Assembly: GCF_003725415.1 (NCBI RefSeq)
Contig: NZ_RJQC01000001.1
Coordinates: forward strand, 437,932 to 501,931
Direction: 5' to 3'
From: Absicoccus porci
GTDB lineage: Bacteria > Bacillota_I > Bacilli_A > Erysipelotrichales > Erysipelotrichaceae
DNA: 64,000 nucleotides
Shown: in pieces, positions 25,766 through 34,223 of the stretch
Layout: each line of letters begins with the position of its first letter
Numbering within the stretch: position 1 is the stretch's first letter
The notes under the pieces: model-generated
Told to the model about the DNA's origin: nothing
The model's input: only the letters and a program-made list of their open reading frames with translations
Databases searched by the model: none
Translations under genes and position numbers: made by a program

Positions 25766-26050
25766 ATGAAATTCGTTTTAAATAATCAATTATTCGCTTC
25801 GAAAAAGGGAGTTGGTTCGACTAAGAACGGTCGTGACTCTGAATCAAAACGTTTAGGATGCAAAGTTGCTGATGGACAAGCTTGCCATGCAGGAAGCATC
25901 ATTTATCGTCAACGTGGTACAAAGATTCATCCCGGAACTAACGTAGGTCGTGGTGGCGATGACACATTGTTCGCATTAGTGGATGGTGTTGTTAAATTTG
26001 AACGTTTGGGAAAACATAAGAAACAAGTTTCTGTTTACCCACAAGCTTAA
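25766..26050 (+). CDS. rpmA: 50S ribosomal protein L27 with cleavable N-terminal extension
   Basis: A 94-residue protein. After the extension [10 protein letters not shown] comes the mature L27 sequence [15 protein letters not shown]. The LF/A junction matches the Prp cleavage site found in Firmicutes, where removal of the extension is required for assembly. The extension is one or two residues different from the common MNLQFF form. It is followed by a strong GC-rich terminator. Confidence 0.95.
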   Translation: MKFVLNNQLFASKKGVGSTKNGRDSESKRLGCKVADGQACHAGSIIYRQRGTKIHPGTNVGRGGDDTLFALVDGVVKFERLGKHKKQVSVYPQA

Positions 26051-26058
26051 GACGAATG

Positions 26059-26085
26059 ACCCCGGCAAAACCGGGGTTTTCTTTT
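26059..26085 (+). terminator. Terminator of rplU operon
   Basis: accccgg (26059-26065) pairs with ccggggt (26071-26077), followed by ttttctttt. Confidence 0.92.
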
Positions 26086-26102
26086 AGAAAGAAGGTGTGG
26101 AA

Positions 26103-27392
26103 ATGGCAATGTTTGTCGATCAAGTAAAAGTCAATGTCAAAGCCGGAAATGGCGGAAATGGTATCGTTAGTTTCCGTCATGAAAAATATGTTGCCTATGG
26201 CGGTCCCTTTGGCGGTGATGGTGGTAAAGGTGGCGATGTCATCTTTGAAGCCGATCCCAATATGATCACATTGATGGATCTTCGTTATCATCGCAAAATC
26301 AAAGCAACGCCAGGAGAAAATGGCAAAACGAAAAAGATGCATGGGGCCAATGGGGAAGACACCATTGTGAAAGTGCCATTGGGAACCATTGTGAAGCATG
26401 CCGATACGGGGCAAATCGTAGCCGATCTTACTCAACCTCATCAGCAACAAATTGTTGCTCATGGTGGTCGTGGCGGACGTGGCAATTATCATTTTAAATC
26501 CAGTCGGAATACTGCTCCAAAATACGCAGAAGATGGAAAGCCCGGTGAAGAATTTGATTGTATCGTTGAATTACGTGTATTAGCCGATGTCGGTTTGGTT
26601 GGTTTCCCTAGTGTTGGTAAATCCACTTTTTTAGATGCGGTCAGTCGTGCCCATCCCGAAATTGGCGATTATCCATTCACTACCCGTGCACCGAATGTTG
26701 GGGTTGTTGAAACCAAAGATGGACGAAGTTTCATTTTGGCCGATTTGCCTGGACTGATTGAAGGAGCTAGCCAAGGGAAAGGATTAGGCCATGAATTCTT
26801 GAAACATATCGAACGTTGTCGTGTTATCTTACACGTGATCGATATGGGTGGTGAAGAAGGTAGAGATCCGGTCGAAGACTACAAGATCATCAATGATGAA
26901 CTGGGATCCTATCAGATGCGCTTGTTGGAAAGACCACAAATTGTTGTTGCCAACAAGATGGATCTCGATCATGCCAAAGAAAATCTGCAACGATTTAAAG
27001 AAGCGTATCCAGATGTACCTGTTTTTGAAACATGTACGATCATTCATGAAGGTTTGGATCCAGTCTTACGAAAAGCAGCGGATCTATTGGCAACCACACC
27101 ACCATTCCCAATTATGGATGATATGGGTCAAGATGTCGGTGTGACATACACAATGGAATCCAAACCCAAAGACTTTGAAATTGTGGAAGTGGAACCCCAT
27201 GTCTTTGAAGTCAAAGGTCCAAAAATTGATCGTTCGTTTGACATTACGAAGCTCAATACGGAAGAAGACTATTATTTATTCAGTCAACGAATGCGTTATA
27301 TGGGCATTGATGATGCTTTACGCAAAGCGGGTTGTCAAGATGGCGATACCGTACGCATTCATGGATTTGAGTTTGATTTTATTGAAAGCTAA
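26103..27392 (+). CDS. obgE: Obg-family GTPase
   Basis: A 429-residue ribosome-assembly and stress GTPase. The glycine-rich Obg fold spans about 1-158 (KAGNGGNGIVSFRHEKY, GGDGGKGGDV). The G domain has GFPSVGKST (about 166), DLPGLIEGA (about 213) and NKMDLD. The C-terminal OCT domain occupies about 345-425. ATG 26103 is preferred because gaaggtg lies 5 nt upstream; an upstream GTG at 26097 overlaps that site. Confidence 0.94.
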   Translation: MAMFVDQVKVNVKAGNGGNGIVSFRHEKYVAYGGPFGGDGGKGGDVIFEADPNMITLMDLRYHRKIKATPGENGKTKKMHGANGEDTIVKVPLGTIVKHADTGQIVADLTQPHQQQIVAHGGRGGRGNYHFKSSRNTAPKYAEDGKPGEEFDCIVELRVLADVGLVGFPSVGKSTFLDAVSRAHPEIGDYPFTTRAPNVGVVETKDGRSFILADLPGLIEGASQGKGLGHEFLKHIERCRVILHVIDMGGEEGRDPVEDYKIINDELGSYQMRLLERPQIVVANKMDLDHAKENLQRFKEAYPDVPVFETCTIIHEGLDPVLRKAADLLATTPPFPIMDDMGQDVGVTYTMESKPKDFEIVEVEPHVFEVKGPKIDRSFDITKLNTEEDYYLFSQRMRYMGIDDALRKAGCQDGDTVRIHGFEFDFIES

Positions 27393-27420
27393 GCAGGACA
27401 AAACGTTCTGCTTTTTATTT
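27392..27420 (+). terminator. Terminator after obgE
   Basis: agcaggac (27392-27399) pairs with gttctgct (27405-27412), followed by ttttattt. The stop codon of obgE lies in the 5' edge. Confidence 0.85.
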
Positions 27421-27421
27421 G

Positions 27422-27430
27422 TGCTATAAT
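27422..27430 (+). promoter_or_regulatory. Extended -10 of recJ, predicts leaderless mRNA
   Basis: TGC-TATAAT (27422-27430), then 6 nt and the ATG at 27437. The predicted +1 is the A of ATG. No Shine-Dalgarno or good -35 is present. Confidence 0.7.
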
Positions 27431-27436
27431 ACTTGC

Positions 27437-28978
27437 ATGGAAAATTTAGCACAAAAAGTCTTACAATTCATCGTCCCAGATTCTTCTCAATGGGACTATT
27501 GGACACATACACAAAACTTAGCTCCGGTTTCACAAGCCCCATGCATTCAGTCCTTTGTGAATTATATTTTATCCCATAAAAAGGAAAAAATATTTGTGGG
27601 TGGAGATTATGATTGCGATGGTATTTTGGCAACGACCATCATGGTCCATGGATTACGACGTTTAGGAATCGAAGTGGGGTATTATATTCCAGATCGGATT
27701 CGAGAAGGGTATGGCCTCCATCCAGAAACGGTCCAGATGGCACATGCTAAGGGATATACAACCATTATTACGGTAGATAATGGGGTAAAAGCCATCGATG
27801 CATTGGAAAAAGCCAAATCCTATGGGATGACAACCATTGTAACCGATCATCATGAAATTGAAGAGGAAGTTCCGTGTGATATTCTTGTTCATCCGACGCA
27901 TATGGAACCCATCTTTTCAACGTTATGTGGCGCAGCTGTTGCGTTTGAATGCATCCGTGCTTTAGGCGTAGTGACAACGTATGACTTAGAACTTGCTGCC
28001 ATTGCCAGTATTGGAGATGTCATGATTGTCAAAGGACAAACGAGGGCCATCATCCAACAAGGCTTACAATTATTAAATGCAAAAGCTGAGTATCATATTT
28101 CACCCTTGGCAAGAGATCGACAATTAAATGAAGTCAATGTAGGCTTTCAAATTGTTCCAAAGTTAAATGCCGTAGGTCGATTATCCAATTTAGGAAATGT
28201 GAATACTGTTGTTCGATATTTTTTATGTAGTGATCGCAGTCAATTATTTTCTTTCCAGCAACAAATCAATCAATTGAATGAGCGAAGGAAAGATTTATCG
28301 ATGCAAATGGTTAAACATGCCAAAGATAAATGTGCTTTACAAGAAGATGTGATACTGGTCAGTGATGCCTCTTATCATGAAGGGATCATTGGTTTAGTTG
28401 CAGGGAATTTATGCAATGCCTATCATAAACCAGCCATTGTTATGACCAAAAATCAAGAAGGATATAAAGCTTCCATGCGTTCACCAGAAGGCTTTAACTG
28501 CATGACCTTTTTAAAAGATTTTCCATCGTATTCCACATTTGGAGGACATGCGCAAGCGGCTGGCTTTAGCTTAAGTCCGCAAGATTATACTGCATTTAAA
28601 AAATACATACATGATCAGATTCAAACATTCACATGGGAAGAACCGGATTTGGAAACATTAGTGGTATTACCCGAAGAATTGACTTTATCGGCGATCCAAA
28701 GTTTAGATCAACTACGACCTTTTGGTCCTGGTTTTCGTTGTCCTTCTTTTGAATTGATCCAACCAACGATTGAATCCATATCTCCTATTCAAAATGGGAA
28801 ACATGTGCGGTATGTGCTAATCAATGGCTTGGAATGTATGAATTTCAATCAAACCGAGGAAGAGAAACAAAAAAGTGTCAATCAAATCTATAGTTTTGTT
28901 GGTCAGGTACAAATTAATCAATTTCGAGGAAAAAGAAAACCATCTTTTATCATCGAAAAAATCAATTATATTGGCTAG
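27437..28978 (+). CDS. recJ: RecJ-type single-strand DNA exonuclease (short form)
   Basis: A 513-residue DHH-family nuclease. Motifs in order are GGDYDCDGILAT (about 55), TVDNGVKA (about 108), TDHHEIEE (about 132), ASIGDVMIV (about 192) and GGHAQAAGFSL (about 370). The C-terminal OB-like part ends at 513 residues, well short of Bacillus RecJ, so the extra C-terminal domain is absent. The start at 27437 (MENLAQKV) is chosen; the reading frame extends upstream only through the promoter. The mRNA is probably leaderless. Confidence 0.85.
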   Translation: MENLAQKVLQFIVPDSSQWDYWTHTQNLAPVSQAPCIQSFVNYILSHKKEKIFVGGDYDCDGILATTIMVHGLRRLGIEVGYYIPDRIREGYGLHPETVQMAHAKGYTTIITVDNGVKAIDALEKAKSYGMTTIVTDHHEIEEEVPCDILVHPTHMEPIFSTLCGAAVAFECIRALGVVTTYDLELAAIASIGDVMIVKGQTRAIIQQGLQLLNAKAEYHISPLARDRQLNEVNVGFQIVPKLNAVGRLSNLGNVNTVVRYFLCSDRSQLFSFQQQINQLNERRKDLSMQMVKHAKDKCALQEDVILVSDASYHEGIIGLVAGNLCNAYHKPAIVMTKNQEGYKASMRSPEGFNCMTFLKDFPSYSTFGGHAQAAGFSLSPQDYTAFKKYIHDQIQTFTWEEPDLETLVVLPEELTLSAIQSLDQLRPFGPGFRCPSFELIQPTIESISPIQNGKHVRYVLINGLECMNFNQTEEEKQKSVNQIYSFVGQVQINQFRGKRKPSFIIEKINYIG

Positions 28979-29038
28979 TTATGCCATCGTGTTGTAAAAT
29001 AGCGATATATAGTAGTAAGAAAAGAGGACAAAATCATT

Positions 29039-29560
29039 ATGGATATTAAAAACTATATTGCCAGTATTCCTGGTTTTCCGAAAGAAGGAATTATTTTTAG
29101 AGATATTACACCAATCCTTCAAGATCCCCAAGCATTACGTTATGTAACAGATACGTTTGTAGATTTTGTGAAAAAAACCGATGCGGATTTTGTGATTGGA
29201 CCGGAAGCGCGTGGCTTCTTATTCGGCGTACCCGTTGCTCTAGAATGTAACCTTGGATTTGCACCAATCCGTAAACCAGGTAAATTACCACGGGAATCAA
29301 TTTCTGTGAAATATGGTTTAGAATATGGTGAAGATGAATTATGTATGCATACCGACGCTATCAAACCAGGACAAAAAGTTGTCGTAATCGATGATTTGTT
29401 GGCAACGGGTGGAACCACAGAAGCTGCCATTCAATTGGTTGAACAAATGGGTGGTAAAGTCGTTGGTTGTGGCTTTGTGATTGAATTGGATGATCTACAT
29501 GGTCGAGATAAGATTGGTGATATTCCAGTTTGTTCATTAGCTCATTATGCGGGCGAATAA
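29039..29560 (+). CDS. apt: Adenine phosphoribosyltransferase
   Basis: A 173-residue purine-salvage enzyme making AMP from adenine and PRPP. The PRPP-binding motif VVVIDDLLATGGTTEA lies at about 116-131, with the family's FRDITPILQDP (about 20) and GPEARGFLFG (about 54). The ribosome-binding site is agagga. relA follows 21 nt downstream, a pairing common in Firmicutes. Confidence 0.96.
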   Translation: MDIKNYIASIPGFPKEGIIFRDITPILQDPQALRYVTDTFVDFVKKTDADFVIGPEARGFLFGVPVALECNLGFAPIRKPGKLPRESISVKYGLEYGEDELCMHTDAIKPGQKVVVIDDLLATGGTTEAAIQLVEQMGGKVVGCGFVIELDDLHGRDKIGDIPVCSLAHYAGE

Positions 29561-29581
29561 TTCATAATAGAAAGAGAGGGT

Positions 29582-31789
29582 ATGGATATGAGTGAATTTA
29601 AAGAAGTTTCTTTTGAAGAATGTATGGAACATGTGAAGACTTATATCCATAACTCGGATAGTTTAGAGAAAATCCAGGAAGCTTACGAATTTGCTTCGGA
29701 AGTTCACAAAACGCAAAAGCGTAAAAGTGGAGCCCCCTATATTACCCATTGCATTCAAGTTGCGGATACGTTAGCTTTGATTCATTGTGGACCAAGAACC
29801 ATCGAAGCCGGTTTGTTGCATGATACAGTGGAAGATTGTGAAGGCGTCACCTACGATACGATCAAGGAAAAGTTTGGTGAAGAAGTAGCCGAAATGGTAG
29901 AAGCGGTCACCAAGGTTGGTAAAATCAAATTTCAAGATGAAGAAGATTATCAAGCCAGCAATCATCGGAAGTTATTTATTGCGATGGCAAAAGATGTGCG
30001 TGTCATCTATATTAAGTTAGCCGATCGTTTGCACAATATGCGTACGCTTCAATATATGAAACCAGAAAAGCAGCAACGCATTTCCAAGGAAACTTTAAGT
30101 GTTTATGCCCCCATTGCTCATCGATTAGGAATGAATGAAATCAAGAGTGAATTGGAAGATCTTTCCTTTAAATACTTAAAACCAAGAGAATATGAGAACA
30201 TCAAAGAATTGGTTCAAACCCGCGTTTCTGAGAGAAATGAACAAGTGCAAATGATGATCAAAGATATCCAAACAATTTTGAATTCGTATCATATTCCATA
30301 TCGTATCTTTGGTCGAAGCAAACATTTTTATTCCATCTATAAAAAGATGGTCAATAAAAATAAACGATTTGAAGAAATCTTAGATTTATATGCGATTCGT
30401 ATCATTACCGATACAGTTACCCATTGTTATGAGATATTGGGGTATATCCATGCAACGTATCGTCCAATTCCTGGTCGATTCAAAGATTATATTGCGATGC
30501 CGAAAGCAAATTTATATCAATCTTTGCATACAACGATCGTAGAACCAACGCATGGAAATATTTTTGAGGTCCAAATTCGTACCGAAGAAATGGATGAAGT
30601 AGCTGAACGGGGTGTGGCTGCCCATTGGAAATACAAAGAAAATAGTAATTTTAATCATCAGACACGACAAAAAGATATCGAGGATTCATTAGCTTGGTTC
30701 CGTGATTTTTCACAAATGACGGATGAAGAGAGCGAAGATGCCAAAGAATATATGTCAGTCCTTCAAAAAGATATTTTTGAGGCCAATGTCTATTGCTTAA
30801 CACCAAGAGGACGAGTCATTACATTACCGCCTGGTTCTTGTCCGATTGACTTTGCCTATCGAATCCATACCGATGTGGGTCATAAAACAGTGGGTGCCAA
30901 AGTCAATGGTGCCATTGTTCCATTAAATACAAAATTAAATAATGGAGATGTGGTGGAGATTCTCACCAATAAGAATTCACCAGGTCCATCGCCAGATTGG
31001 ATCAAGATCGTTCGAAGCGGTCATGCACGAAATAAAATTCGTTCATTCCTGCAAAAGAAAAATCGTGAAGAACAGAAAGAAATGATCAAACAGGGCGAAC
31101 AGATGTTGAAAGAAGAAATCAGCCGGCGGAATTTAGATGAGAAGTTAATTGAGCCACAACGTTTGGAAACGATCATTGGTTCTTTATCGTATAAAACATT
31201 GGATGACTTTTATATTGGTTTGGCAAATAAGCGAGTATCGATGCAAGCTGTCATGGATCGTATCGATACAACCAAAGCGAAAGCCATGGAAGATGATGAC
31301 ATCATCAAATTGTACAATAAACCGAATGCAAATCGGAAAAAATCGGAAACCGGTGTAATCGTACCGGGTATTGATACCATTGCGGTATCACTGGCCAATT
31401 GTTGTCAACCGATTCCTGGTGATGAAATTGTAGGTTTTATTTCGCAAGGACATGGTGTGAAAGTGCATCGTAAAGATTGTCCGAATGTAGCCCATGAAAC
31501 AAAACGGCTGATTCCGGTACAATGGGAAGATGACCTAGAAGAAAAACAGTATGAAGCGCAATTAGTCATTCATAGCGATGATCGCAATTACTTATTGAGT
31601 GATATTGTGACGGTGATCCAACAATGTAATGTCAATTTACGTCATGTGGATTCCGGTGTTGATACGAATAGTTTGACAGCGACCACAAAATTGACAGTAG
31701 GTGTTAAAAATGCGGCTCATCTTCAAAATTTAATGGCAAATCTGAAAAAGGTTCGTTCGGTTCGCGATGTGATTCGAGTCATACAATAA
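29582..31789 (+). CDS. relA: Bifunctional (p)ppGpp synthetase/hydrolase RelA/SpoT
   Basis: A 735-residue stringent-response enzyme. The HD hydrolase domain appears intact (YITHCIQVADTL at about 50; LLHDTVEDC at about 78). The synthetase domain is intact as well (FGRSKHFYSIYKKM at about 243; PGRFKDYIAMPKANLYQSLHTT region at about 300; EVQIRTEEMDEVAERGVAAHWKY region at about 330). TGS (about 395-455) and a C-terminal ACT domain (about 660-735) follow. The ribosome-binding site is agagaggg. Both activities are predicted. Confidence 0.95.
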   Translation: MDMSEFKEVSFEECMEHVKTYIHNSDSLEKIQEAYEFASEVHKTQKRKSGAPYITHCIQVADTLALIHCGPRTIEAGLLHDTVEDCEGVTYDTIKEKFGEEVAEMVEAVTKVGKIKFQDEEDYQASNHRKLFIAMAKDVRVIYIKLADRLHNMRTLQYMKPEKQQRISKETLSVYAPIAHRLGMNEIKSELEDLSFKYLKPREYENIKELVQTRVSERNEQVQMMIKDIQTILNSYHIPYRIFGRSKHFYSIYKKMVNKNKRFEEILDLYAIRIITDTVTHCYEILGYIHATYRPIPGRFKDYIAMPKANLYQSLHTTIVEPTHGNIFEVQIRTEEMDEVAERGVAAHWKYKENSNFNHQTRQKDIEDSLAWFRDFSQMTDEESEDAKEYMSVLQKDIFEANVYCLTPRGRVITLPPGSCPIDFAYRIHTDVGHKTVGAKVNGAIVPLNTKLNNGDVVEILTNKNSPGPSPDWIKIVRSGHARNKIRSFLQKKNREEQKEMIKQGEQMLKEEISRRNLDEKLIEPQRLETIIGSLSYKTLDDFYIGLANKRVSMQAVMDRIDTTKAKAMEDDDIIKLYNKPNANRKKSETGVIVPGIDTIAVSLANCCQPIPGDEIVGFISQGHGVKVHRKDCPNVAHETKRLIPVQWEDDLEEKQYEAQLVIHSDDRNYLLSDIVTVIQQCNVNLRHVDSGVDTNSLTATTKLTVGVKNAAHLQNLMANLKKVRSVRDVIRVIQ

Positions 31790-31822
31790 AAAAGAGGTTG
31801 TTCAGTGCAACCTCTTTTTTAG
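31789..31822. terminator. Bidirectional terminator between relA and ydcF-like gene
   Basis: aaagaggttg (31791-31800) pairs with caacctcttt (31808-31817), with T runs on both strands. It lies in the ends of both convergent genes. Confidence 0.9.
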
Positions 31823-32338
31823 TTCAATCTTGATATAAAGAAGACGAGAAGCGATTTCTCGTAAAATATGTTTGGGACGATGTTCTGGATACCAGATGGC
31901 ACTGTGTTGATGAAAATGCTTTTTGGCGATGGCACAGGCACGACGTGCATGCGTTCCACTGGTGATGATCAAAACCGGATGATCCTGGATGATTTTTTTG
32001 GAGTACACCATATTTTCCCATGTATTTTTTGACTGGGTCTCACATAGAATGGGCATTTGGCATTGCTTTAGAATATAGTCTTTCATTGCCAAGGATTCGG
32101 TATACTGGTTCTTTACAGCGCCACCCGTAATGACCAACGTTTCAAATTCATGATTTTGATAGGCTTCTATAGCTCTTTGGCAACGTTTTTTAGCCGATGT
32201 GCATAAACGACCATCATCATGACATGGACATCCCAATAATAGAGCGTAGGGATATACACCTTTCTGTTTTGGAATGGGTGGAAAGTAATGTTCATAAATA
32301 AGGACACATAAAAGAACCAAAAGTAAAAGTAAGATCAT
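31802..32338 (-). CDS. YdcF/SanA-family (DUF218) membrane-anchored protein
   Basis: A 178-residue protein with an N-terminal membrane segment (about 1-16) and a DUF218 domain. Typical blocks are YALLLGCP (about 27), VITGGAVKNQYTESLAMKDYI (ITGGAV at about 71), TQSKNTWENMVYSKKI (about 101) and VLIITSGTHARRA (about 121). Homologues (SanA, ElyC, YdcF) affect envelope permeability, and the activity is not established. It overlaps the upstream tmcAL stop by 4 bp, so the two genes are coupled. Confidence 0.8.
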   Translation of the reverse strand: MILLLLLVLLCVLIYEHYFPPIPKQKGVYPYALLLGCPCHDDGRLCTSAKKRCQRAIEAYQNHEFETLVITGGAVKNQYTESLAMKDYILKQCQMPILCETQSKNTWENMVYSKKIIQDHPVLIITSGTHARRACAIAKKHFHQHSAIWYPEHRPKHILREIASRLLYIKIELKKRLH

Positions 32339-33336
32339 ATTTTTAAGACCGCCTTTCTTTGAATCGGGTGAGGTTGCACACTATTGTATAGGGTAATAGT
32401 TTGATTTTCGATATATTGGTCAAATGCATTCATTTCTTTAAATTTTGTGGCCACCAAATCATGATCTTTCAATAATTGTTGGCCTTTCTCATTGAACCCT
32501 AAGACGATCAAGGAACGAAATTGGTCATGTTTTTTCATCATTTCTTTGGTGATCTGTAATAAAATCATCAAACACGTTCGTTGAATTCGTGATTTGGAGT
32601 AGGTCTTGGAAATCGAAGCCTCTAAAAAAGCAGGCCATGTATTTTCTTTTGCGGCTTTCTTTAAGCGATATTCAATGCCTTCATTTACCAAAAAAAATTG
32701 TTCGAGTGTTTGTGCTGGTGTTAATTGTAAGAATGTTTTTAAGTAGGGATAATAGTTTTCCCAGCGTTGTTGGCTTTGAAAATAGGTATCAAAAAGCACT
32801 TTCTTATTGGAAAAATAATCCTTGCGTGTTTGGGTTGCGGATGGATAGGTTTTATTTCTTTGCATCGATTCTGGAATGATTCCCATTTCTTTGCATTCAT
32901 GTACATAATGTATAGCCAATTGATCATTGGGCAATAGATCCAATTGGAGATTATGATTCATGCTGGTGGATGCATTGATTGTTTTGGATTGGATGGAATC
33001 ATATATTGTTTCTAATCGATGGATATCATTGGATTCTGAACCAAATAGCAAGTGATCAATGGGAACTTGTTGTAGAGCTTGTAAACTATATTTCGCAAAA
33101 TAAGCCGCACTTTGTGCCGTATAACAGACTGGCAGACCAATGACTAGATCAGCACCGTAGTTCAAACTCAATCGAGCTTTATCTTCCGGTAATAGCAAAG
33201 AGGGCAATCCTCGTTGACTATAATACATCGAAGTTATGATTACGATGGTATCAAAATGTTGTTTGGCATATTGTAGCTGATAGACATGTCCTCGATGAAA
33301 AGGATTGTATTCAGCAATGATTCCACAGATTGACAT
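32335..33336 (-). CDS. tmcAL: tRNA(Met) cytidine acetate ligase
   Basis: A 333-residue protein of the TmcAL/YlbM family, which acetylates the wobble cytidine of elongator tRNA-Met using acetate and ATP. The nucleotidyltransferase-like N-terminus has GIIAEYNPFHRGHVYQL (residues 5-21), then ITSMYYSQRGLPSLL (about 34) and LLFGSESND (about 94). It is shorter than the Bacillus protein by several tens of residues. Its -10 lies directly before the ATG with no Shine-Dalgarno, so the message is probably leaderless. Confidence 0.87.
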   Translation of the reverse strand: MSICGIIAEYNPFHRGHVYQLQYAKQHFDTIVIITSMYYSQRGLPSLLLPEDKARLSLNYGADLVIGLPVCYTAQSAAYFAKYSLQALQQVPIDHLLFGSESNDIHRLETIYDSIQSKTINASTSMNHNLQLDLLPNDQLAIHYVHECKEMGIIPESMQRNKTYPSATQTRKDYFSNKKVLFDTYFQSQQRWENYYPYLKTFLQLTPAQTLEQFFLVNEGIEYRLKKAAKENTWPAFLEASISKTYSKSRIQRTCLMILLQITKEMMKKHDQFRSLIVLGFNEKGQQLLKDHDLVATKFKEMNAFDQYIENQTITLYNSVQPHPIQRKAVLKI

Positions 33337-33342
33337 ACCTAT

Positions 33343-33351
33343 AGTCTAACA
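33343..33351 (-). promoter_or_regulatory. Extended -10 of tmcAL, predicts leaderless mRNA
   Basis: On the minus strand TGT-TAGACT is followed by 6 nt and the ATG at 33336, placing +1 on the A of ATG. Confidence 0.55.
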
Positions 33352-33358
33352 TATTTTA

Positions 33359-33387
33359 TTGACATTCTTGTGTGCTTTTACTATAAT
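33359..33387 (+). promoter_or_regulatory. Promoter of yceD-rpmF operon
   Basis: TTGACA (33359-33364), 17 nt, TATAAT (33382-33387). It is a near-consensus sigma-A promoter, divergent from tmcAL. Confidence 0.92.
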
Positions 33388-33413
33388 ATCAAATGCGACA
33401 TGAGGTGAAGATC

Positions 33414-33938
33414 GTGAAATTTACAAAAACAGACTTCTTGCATTCCGAAAATGGAATCATACATATTGATGAACATCTCGCTATGGAAGAAAACGATCTA
33501 CTCCATCATACTCAAGTTAAGTCCATTCCTGAAGTGCATGTTACAGGTACTTTACAGTTTGACGGAAACGCACTGGTTTTCTCTGATTTGGACATGGACG
33601 GTGTGATGATCGTTTGTGATTCGATTACTTCAGAGGATATCGAAGTGACATTTGACACGACGTCGCAATCAACCTACTCATTTGTTCGACTCGATCAATT
33701 GGATGAGGAAGATGATGAGATCATTGTAGTGAAACATGACTCCATTGATCTGAATCCGGAAATATTTGAGACCGTGCTTTTAGAGGCACCAATCAGTATT
33801 AGCCGATTACCGCGTGACCAATATCCAAAAGGAGATGGTTGGCAGTTGCTTTCTGATCAAGATCCGCAAGAGGATGAAGATACGATCGATCCACGATGGG
33901 CAAAGTTAAGTGAATTCAAACTGGATGATGATGACTAG
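33414..33938 (+). CDS. yceD: DUF177 / YceD-family protein
   Basis: A 174-residue acidic protein encoded directly before rpmF, as in most bacteria. It has the family core [19 protein letters not shown] (FDGNAL at about 50) and an acidic C-terminus ([16 protein letters not shown]). Plant and bacterial homologues are linked to 23S rRNA handling. GTG 33414 is preferred over the ATG at 33393 because aggtgaag lies 6 nt upstream and MKFTKTD is the usual opening. The rpmF start lies 11 nt downstream. Confidence 0.85.
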   Translation: MKFTKTDFLHSENGIIHIDEHLAMEENDLLHHTQVKSIPEVHVTGTLQFDGNALVFSDLDMDGVMIVCDSITSEDIEVTFDTTSQSTYSFVRLDQLDEEDDEIIVVKHDSIDLNPEIFETVLLEAPISISRLPRDQYPKGDGWQLLSDQDPQEDEDTIDPRWAKLSEFKLDDDD

Positions 33939-33949
33939 GAGGTGCGAGC

Positions 33950-34120
33950 ATGGCAGTTCAACAAAGACGAGGATCTAAAACACGTAAGGGAAAACGTAGA
34001 AGTCACTATAAATTAGTGCCACCAACATTGGTTCGTTGCCCTAACTGTGGCGAATACAAATTAGCTCACAAGATGTGTTCTTGTGGAGAATATCACGGTC
34101 GCCAAGTCGTTGAAAAGTAA
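33950..34120 (+). CDS. rpmF: 50S ribosomal protein L32
   Basis: A 56-residue protein beginning [21 protein letters not shown] zinc-ribbon is visible as CPNC (about 30-33) and C-S-C (about 42-44), so this is the zinc-binding form, although the second pair is unusual in spacing. It has a strong aggaggtg ribosome-binding site. It is co-transcribed with yceD and followed by a terminator. Confidence 0.95.
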   Translation: MAVQQRRGSKTRKGKRRSHYKLVPPTLVRCPNCGEYKLAHKMCSCGEYHGRQVVEK

Positions 34121-34127
34121 TCCTTAG

Positions 34128-34155
34128 GCATAGATGAAAGTCTATGCTTTTTTTA
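34128..34155 (+). terminator. Terminator after rpmF
   Basis: gcataga (34128-34134) pairs with tctatgc (34141-34147), followed by a T run. Confidence 0.88.
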
Positions 34156-34223
34156 ATTAAATTTTGTACTTTCCATAGCCTTTGTTTGCTATAATAAAAA
34201 TAGTTAAGTTAGGAGGTTATCTC

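Noticed and set aside
33393..33413. Counting yceD among the leaderless genes, since TATAAT lies 5 nt before an in-frame ATG at 33393
   Set aside because: A GTG at 33414 has a good Shine-Dalgarno and gives the usual family N-terminus, so a short normal leader is more likely.
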